The translations under genes and the position numbers were made by a program. From Candidatus Zipacnadia bacterium (GTDB lineage: Bacteria > Armatimonadota > Zipacnadia > Zipacnadales > UBA5352), in NCBI GenBank assembly GCA_029820945.1, contig JALGUJ010000031.1, forward strand, positions 1-42,556: a stretch of DNA of 42,556 bases, read 5' to 3'. Of the stretch, positions 39,852 to 42,556 are shown one piece after another. The first letter of the stretch is position 1. Each line of letters starts with the position of its first letter. A model generated the notes under the pieces. The model ran no database searches and was not told where the DNA came from. It saw only the letters and a program-made list of their open reading frames with translations.

Positions 39852-41036
39852 ATGAGGCTGTCCGCCCTGCTCGGGGCCAGCGCCGCCCTCTGCATTGTCA
39901 TCAGCGGATGTGCGGAGACGCGGTCGTCACAGCTCGCGGCCCCGACCCAGGGGGATGGCCTCGCCCCCACGCCGACGGCCGCGTCGGCGGGCCATGACAG
40001 GCCGGAGCGCTCCCAGCAGCAGCGGCCATGGAGCTTCACGCTCTGCGCAGTAGGCGACGTCATGCTCGATCGCGGCGTCTGGCGACGCATTCAGGCCAAT
40101 GGCTCGAGCAGCATACTCGCCCAGGTGCGCGACGACCTCCGCGCCGCGGACGTCTGTTTCGCGAACCTCGAGTGCCCGCTCTCCACGGTCGGGGCGCACG
40201 CGCCGATGGACTGCATCTTCCGGGCCGACCCGCGTGCCGCCGAGGTACTGGTGGACGGGGGGATCGACGTTGTGGCGCTGGCGAACAACCACAGCCTTGA
40301 CGCCGGGGTGTCGGGACTGCTGCAGACAATCGACCACCTCGAGGACGCGGGCATCGCGTACTGCGGAGCCGCCCGCGAGAAGGAGCGCGCCTGGGAGCCC
40401 GCGCGCTTCCTGGTCGAGGACAGGTATCTGGGCTTCATCGCCTGCACGGACCTCAGCTTCGGGCACGGAAGCTGGTGCAAGGTCGATGACGGGCTGACCG
40501 GCTTCGCCGAGCGGGTGAGAACGGCCCGGGAACTGTGTGACCTGCTCGTGGTCTCCATCCACTGGGGCAATGAGTACCAGAAAGAACCGACACAGCGCCA
40601 GCGCGACGTCGCGCTCGCGGCCGTCGAGGCCGGGGCGAACCTGGTCATCGGCCATCACCCGCACACCCTACAGGGCGTTGCACAGCACCAGGGGGCACCA
40701 ATCCTCTACAGTTGCGGCAACTTCGTCTTCGACCAGCGCGAGGGCGAGCGCATGGAGAGCGCGATCTTCCACCTGCGGTACACTAAGGGCGAGGGGTGGC
40801 AGATCCGCATGGTGCCGGTCTGGATCCCGCGCTCCCGCTGCGGCCCGATCTACCCGGAGACCTCGCGTGCGGCGAAGATCATCGACCGCCTCGCAACCCT
40901 CTCGACGAACCTCGGCGTGCCGGTAACGGTCAGAGGTGCCGAGGGCTTCGCCTCGATCGCGGCACCAGAGGCCGCTGGAGGCACGTCCTCTCAAGAGCGG
41001 GACGATCAGGCCGTGGCCGCAGCGTGGACCGGCTGA
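39852..41036 (+). CDS. CapA/PGA_cap-family lipoprotein
   Basis: The protein has 394 residues. A lipoprotein signal ends with lipobox ISGC (C20). After a Pro/Thr-rich linker comes the metallophosphatase-like CapA domain: AVGDVMLDRGV, FANLECPLS, LANNHSLDAG, SIHWGNEYQ, GHHPHTLQG and YSCGNFVFDQ. These proteins are linked to poly-gamma-glutamate capsule synthesis, but in environmental bacteria many have unknown polymer or nucleotide roles. The ATG at 39852 is chosen for the signal peptide; the frame extends further upstream without domain content. No CapB or CapC genes are adjacent. Confidence 0.88.
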   Translation: MRLSALLGASAALCIVISGCAETRSSQLAAPTQGDGLAPTPTAASAGHDRPERSQQQRPWSFTLCAVGDVMLDRGVWRRIQANGSSSILAQVRDDLRAADVCFANLECPLSTVGAHAPMDCIFRADPRAAEVLVDGGIDVVALANNHSLDAGVSGLLQTIDHLEDAGIAYCGAAREKERAWEPARFLVEDRYLGFIACTDLSFGHGSWCKVDDGLTGFAERVRTARELCDLLVVSIHWGNEYQKEPTQRQRDVALAAVEAGANLVIGHHPHTLQGVAQHQGAPILYSCGNFVFDQREGERMESAIFHLRYTKGEGWQIRMVPVWIPRSRCGPIYPETSRAAKIIDRLATLSTNLGVPVTVRGAEGFASIAAPEAAGGTSSQERDDQAVAAAWTG

Positions 41037-41078
41037 GCAGACACGGGGGGCCTATCCACCAACACGAGGAGAGATGAC

Positions 41079-41984
41079 ATGCAGCATCTCCGACGCGTCA
41101 TCGTGGGGACAGCGGCGCTTATGCTCACGCTCGCGACGGGCACGTGTGGGGCGCAGGCCTCCGATGACCCGGTACTCGCCACGGTCAACGGGCAGCCGAT
41201 CATGGCCAGCCACCTCCGCGAGCAGCTCATCCACCGCTGGGGTGACATCACCCTCGGCGCTCTGATCCAGGAGTTGGCGGTGCAGCAGGCGGCCGCCGAG
41301 GCCGGTGTCACCGTGACCGAGAACGAGGTCAACGAACGCGCTGAGAGCTTCCAGCGCGGCATTGACCTGAGGGCTCCCGCCACCGGTGAGAGCTTCTCGT
41401 TGTGGCTCGCGCGGCACAAGATGACTACCTATAGCTTCCGGAAGTGGATGCGCAACGAGCTGCTCCTCGAGAAGATGGTGGCGGATGAGGCGCAGGCGAC
41501 CGATGAGGAGGTCCAACAGGTCTGGGAGGCCTCCAAAGACCGCCTGCGCCAGCCTGAGCGCATGCGCGTCAGCCACATCTGCGTGAAGACGCGTGAGGAG
41601 GCCGAGCAGATCCGCGCCGAGATCGTCGGCGGCAAGGCATTCGAGGAGGCAGCCAGGGAGTACTCGATCGACCCCTACACCAAGGATGATGGTGGCAAGT
41701 TCGGCATCATCACCCGGGGCGAGAACCCCTTCCAGGAGGCCGCCTTCGCTCTCGAGGCCGATAGTGAGCTCTCCCAGCCGGTCCAGACCCAGAAGGGCTG
41801 GCATATCATCCGCCGTGACGAGTACCTGCCGGCCTCCACTCCGGAGTTCGAGGACGTCGAGGACGACTTGCGCCAGCGGATCCAGCAGCGCAAGCTCATG
41901 CAGCTCATGGAGAAGAAGCGCAGCGAGATCATGCAGAGCGCGCGCATCGAGCGCGAGATGGACCCCGACGATCTAACCTTCTGA
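41079..41984 (+). CDS. Secreted parvulin-type peptidyl-prolyl isomerase (SurA/PrsA-like)
   Basis: A 301-residue protein. The signal peptide is at about 1-27. A SurA_N-like helical chaperone region follows (LATVNGQPIMASHLREQL to about 145), then a PpiC domain (about 155-250; MRVSHICVKTREEAEQI, FEEAAREYSIDP, GGKFGIITRGE, GWHIIRRDEY) and a C-terminal helix. GAGGAGAG precedes the ATG. It probably folds exported proteins in the envelope. It follows the CapA-like gene by 42 nt and precedes the GNAT gene by 14 nt. Confidence 0.93.
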   Translation: MQHLRRVIVGTAALMLTLATGTCGAQASDDPVLATVNGQPIMASHLREQLIHRWGDITLGALIQELAVQQAAAEAGVTVTENEVNERAESFQRGIDLRAPATGESFSLWLARHKMTTYSFRKWMRNELLLEKMVADEAQATDEEVQQVWEASKDRLRQPERMRVSHICVKTREEAEQIRAEIVGGKAFEEAAREYSIDPYTKDDGGKFGIITRGENPFQEAAFALEADSELSQPVQTQKGWHIIRRDEYLPASTPEFEDVEDDLRQRIQQRKLMQLMEKKRSEIMQSARIEREMDPDDLTF

Positions 41985-41998
41985 GGGGAGCGTGTTGT

Positions 41999-42478
41999 AT
42001 GGAGCCGCGCATGCGCCCGGCAACGCCTGACGATATGCCGCGACTGCAGGAGATCGTGGAGCAGGTCTGGGCGATTGGTTCGGATTTCGCGCTCGAGGAG
42101 AAGTACGGTAGCGTGGGCGACGAACGCTGGGATCGCTGGTTGGTGCCGAAGGTCATGTCCCGACTCTGGGATGAGATCGGCAGCACCCTCGTGACCGAGG
42201 TCGAGGGGGAGATCGCGGGCTTCATCAGCTACGCGATCGACCACAGCCGCGAGGTGGGAGCTATCCACTACAACGCGGTCGCGCCGCCGTTCCAGGGCCA
42301 CGGCATCGGGACGAGCCAGGTGGCTCGCGTGCTGCAGATATTCCGCGACGAGGGCATGCGCATCGCCTGCGTGGGTACCGGCCTCAACGAAGGCCATGCA
42401 CCGGCCAGGAGGATGTACGAGAAGGCGGGCTTCGAGCCCGTCATCGAGTACCGCATGTACGCCCGCCGCCTCGACTGA
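41999..42478 (+). CDS. GNAT-family acetyltransferase
   Basis: A 159-residue protein: MRPATPDDMPRLQEIVEQVW is the family's first strand and helix. The acetyl-CoA-binding motif A is NAVAPPFQGHGIGTSQVAR (the family's Q/RxxGxG/A), followed by NEGHAPARRMYEKAGFEPV. GGGGAG at 41985-41990 lies 8 nt before the ATG. It ends the plus-strand run with the foldase and CapA-like genes. Acceptor unknown. The last 78 bases of the window contain no recognisable feature. Confidence 0.92.
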   Translation: MEPRMRPATPDDMPRLQEIVEQVWAIGSDFALEEKYGSVGDERWDRWLVPKVMSRLWDEIGSTLVTEVEGEIAGFISYAIDHSREVGAIHYNAVAPPFQGHGIGTSQVARVLQIFRDEGMRIACVGTGLNEGHAPARRMYEKAGFEPVIEYRMYARRLD

Positions 42479-42556
42479 CTCCCGGTTTCGGCAGTTCCCC
42501 CATCACCGCGCGGACCGGCCAGCATCGCCAGATAGGCTCCAGGAGAACTCAGGCAG

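Noticed and set aside
39761..40785. Repeated TACACTAAGG at about 39762 and 40778
   Set aside because: The second copy encodes part of the CapA-like protein; two ten-base matches are compatible with chance.
1..42556. CRISPR arrays, insertion sequences, integrases or prophage genes
   Set aside because: No spaced direct repeats, transposase motifs or phage genes were seen on either strand.

Overview
This is a gene-dense, high-GC bacterial chromosome segment. Most starts have clear Shine-Dalgarno sequences (GGAGG-type), intergenic gaps are short, and there are no phage, transposase or CRISPR genes. The repertoire includes five intact Gfo/Idh/MocA oxidoreductases, two non-heme URO-D-family proteins, two AP-endonuclease-2-type TIM-barrel isomerases, a BNR/sialidase-like propeller, an SGNH hydrolase, an enolase-superfamily protein and a broken GH123/DUF6067-like gene. 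It recalls uncultured carbohydrate-degrading lineages such as Armatimonadota or Planctomycetota-like bacteria. That is an inference from gene content only; no marker gene fixes the phylum.

Layout. 1-1433: the end of a polytopic GT39-like glycosyltransferase with visibly lower GC than its neighbours. 1469-8417 (+): a probable sugar-catabolism run of Gfo/Idh/MocA, URO-D-like, HEPN-like membrane protein, NIF3/DUF34, Gfo/Idh/MocA, a 382-nt hairpin-rich gap, BNR/sialidase-like protein and SGNH hydrolase. 8418-9365: an atypical segment with a coiled-coil HARE-HTH gene under a near-consensus sigma-70 promoter, followed by two consecutive tRNA-like folds, both with abnormal arms. 9366-13906 (-): Gfo, tautomerase, a relic of another Gfo gene, then a tight TIM-barrel/Gfo/aldo-keto reductase operon. 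14135-14846 (+): a small membrane protein with an apparent one-base frameshift. 14831-18613 (-): URO-D-like, metallo-beta-lactamase-fold hydrolase, class II aldolase, hairpin, Gfo. 18745-20492: an orphan HsdS-like half subunit divergent from a NagB-like protein with an altered active site.

20574-30737 (-) reads as one long operon: 3-methyladenine DNA glycosylase, TIM-barrel isomerase, MoxR AAA+ ATPase, DUF58, transglutaminase membrane protein, a 921-residue secreted esterase and a DUF4139-like secreted protein. MoxR/DUF58/TgpA-like trios are known; the secreted esterase and DUF4139 partners give this one a possible envelope or extracellular-substrate role. 31565-33197 is a decayed GH123/DUF6067-like gene with identifiable lesions, followed by an intact enolase-superfamily gene and a membrane protein whose 3' end overlaps the M48 protease gene on the other strand.

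35799-39070 (-) is an ECF sigma / zinc-finger FecR anti-sigma / carboxypeptidase-regulatory-like protein / M48 protease cluster, a plausible envelope-stress module. 39159-39578 (-) encodes archease without an RtcB partner in view. 39852-42478 (+) encodes a CapA-like lipoprotein, a parvulin-type foldase and a GNAT acetyltransferase.

All calls come from reading the sequence and from remembered family motifs; no database search was run. Starts were moved inward from the longest open frame wherever a ribosome binding site and the domain boundary agreed.
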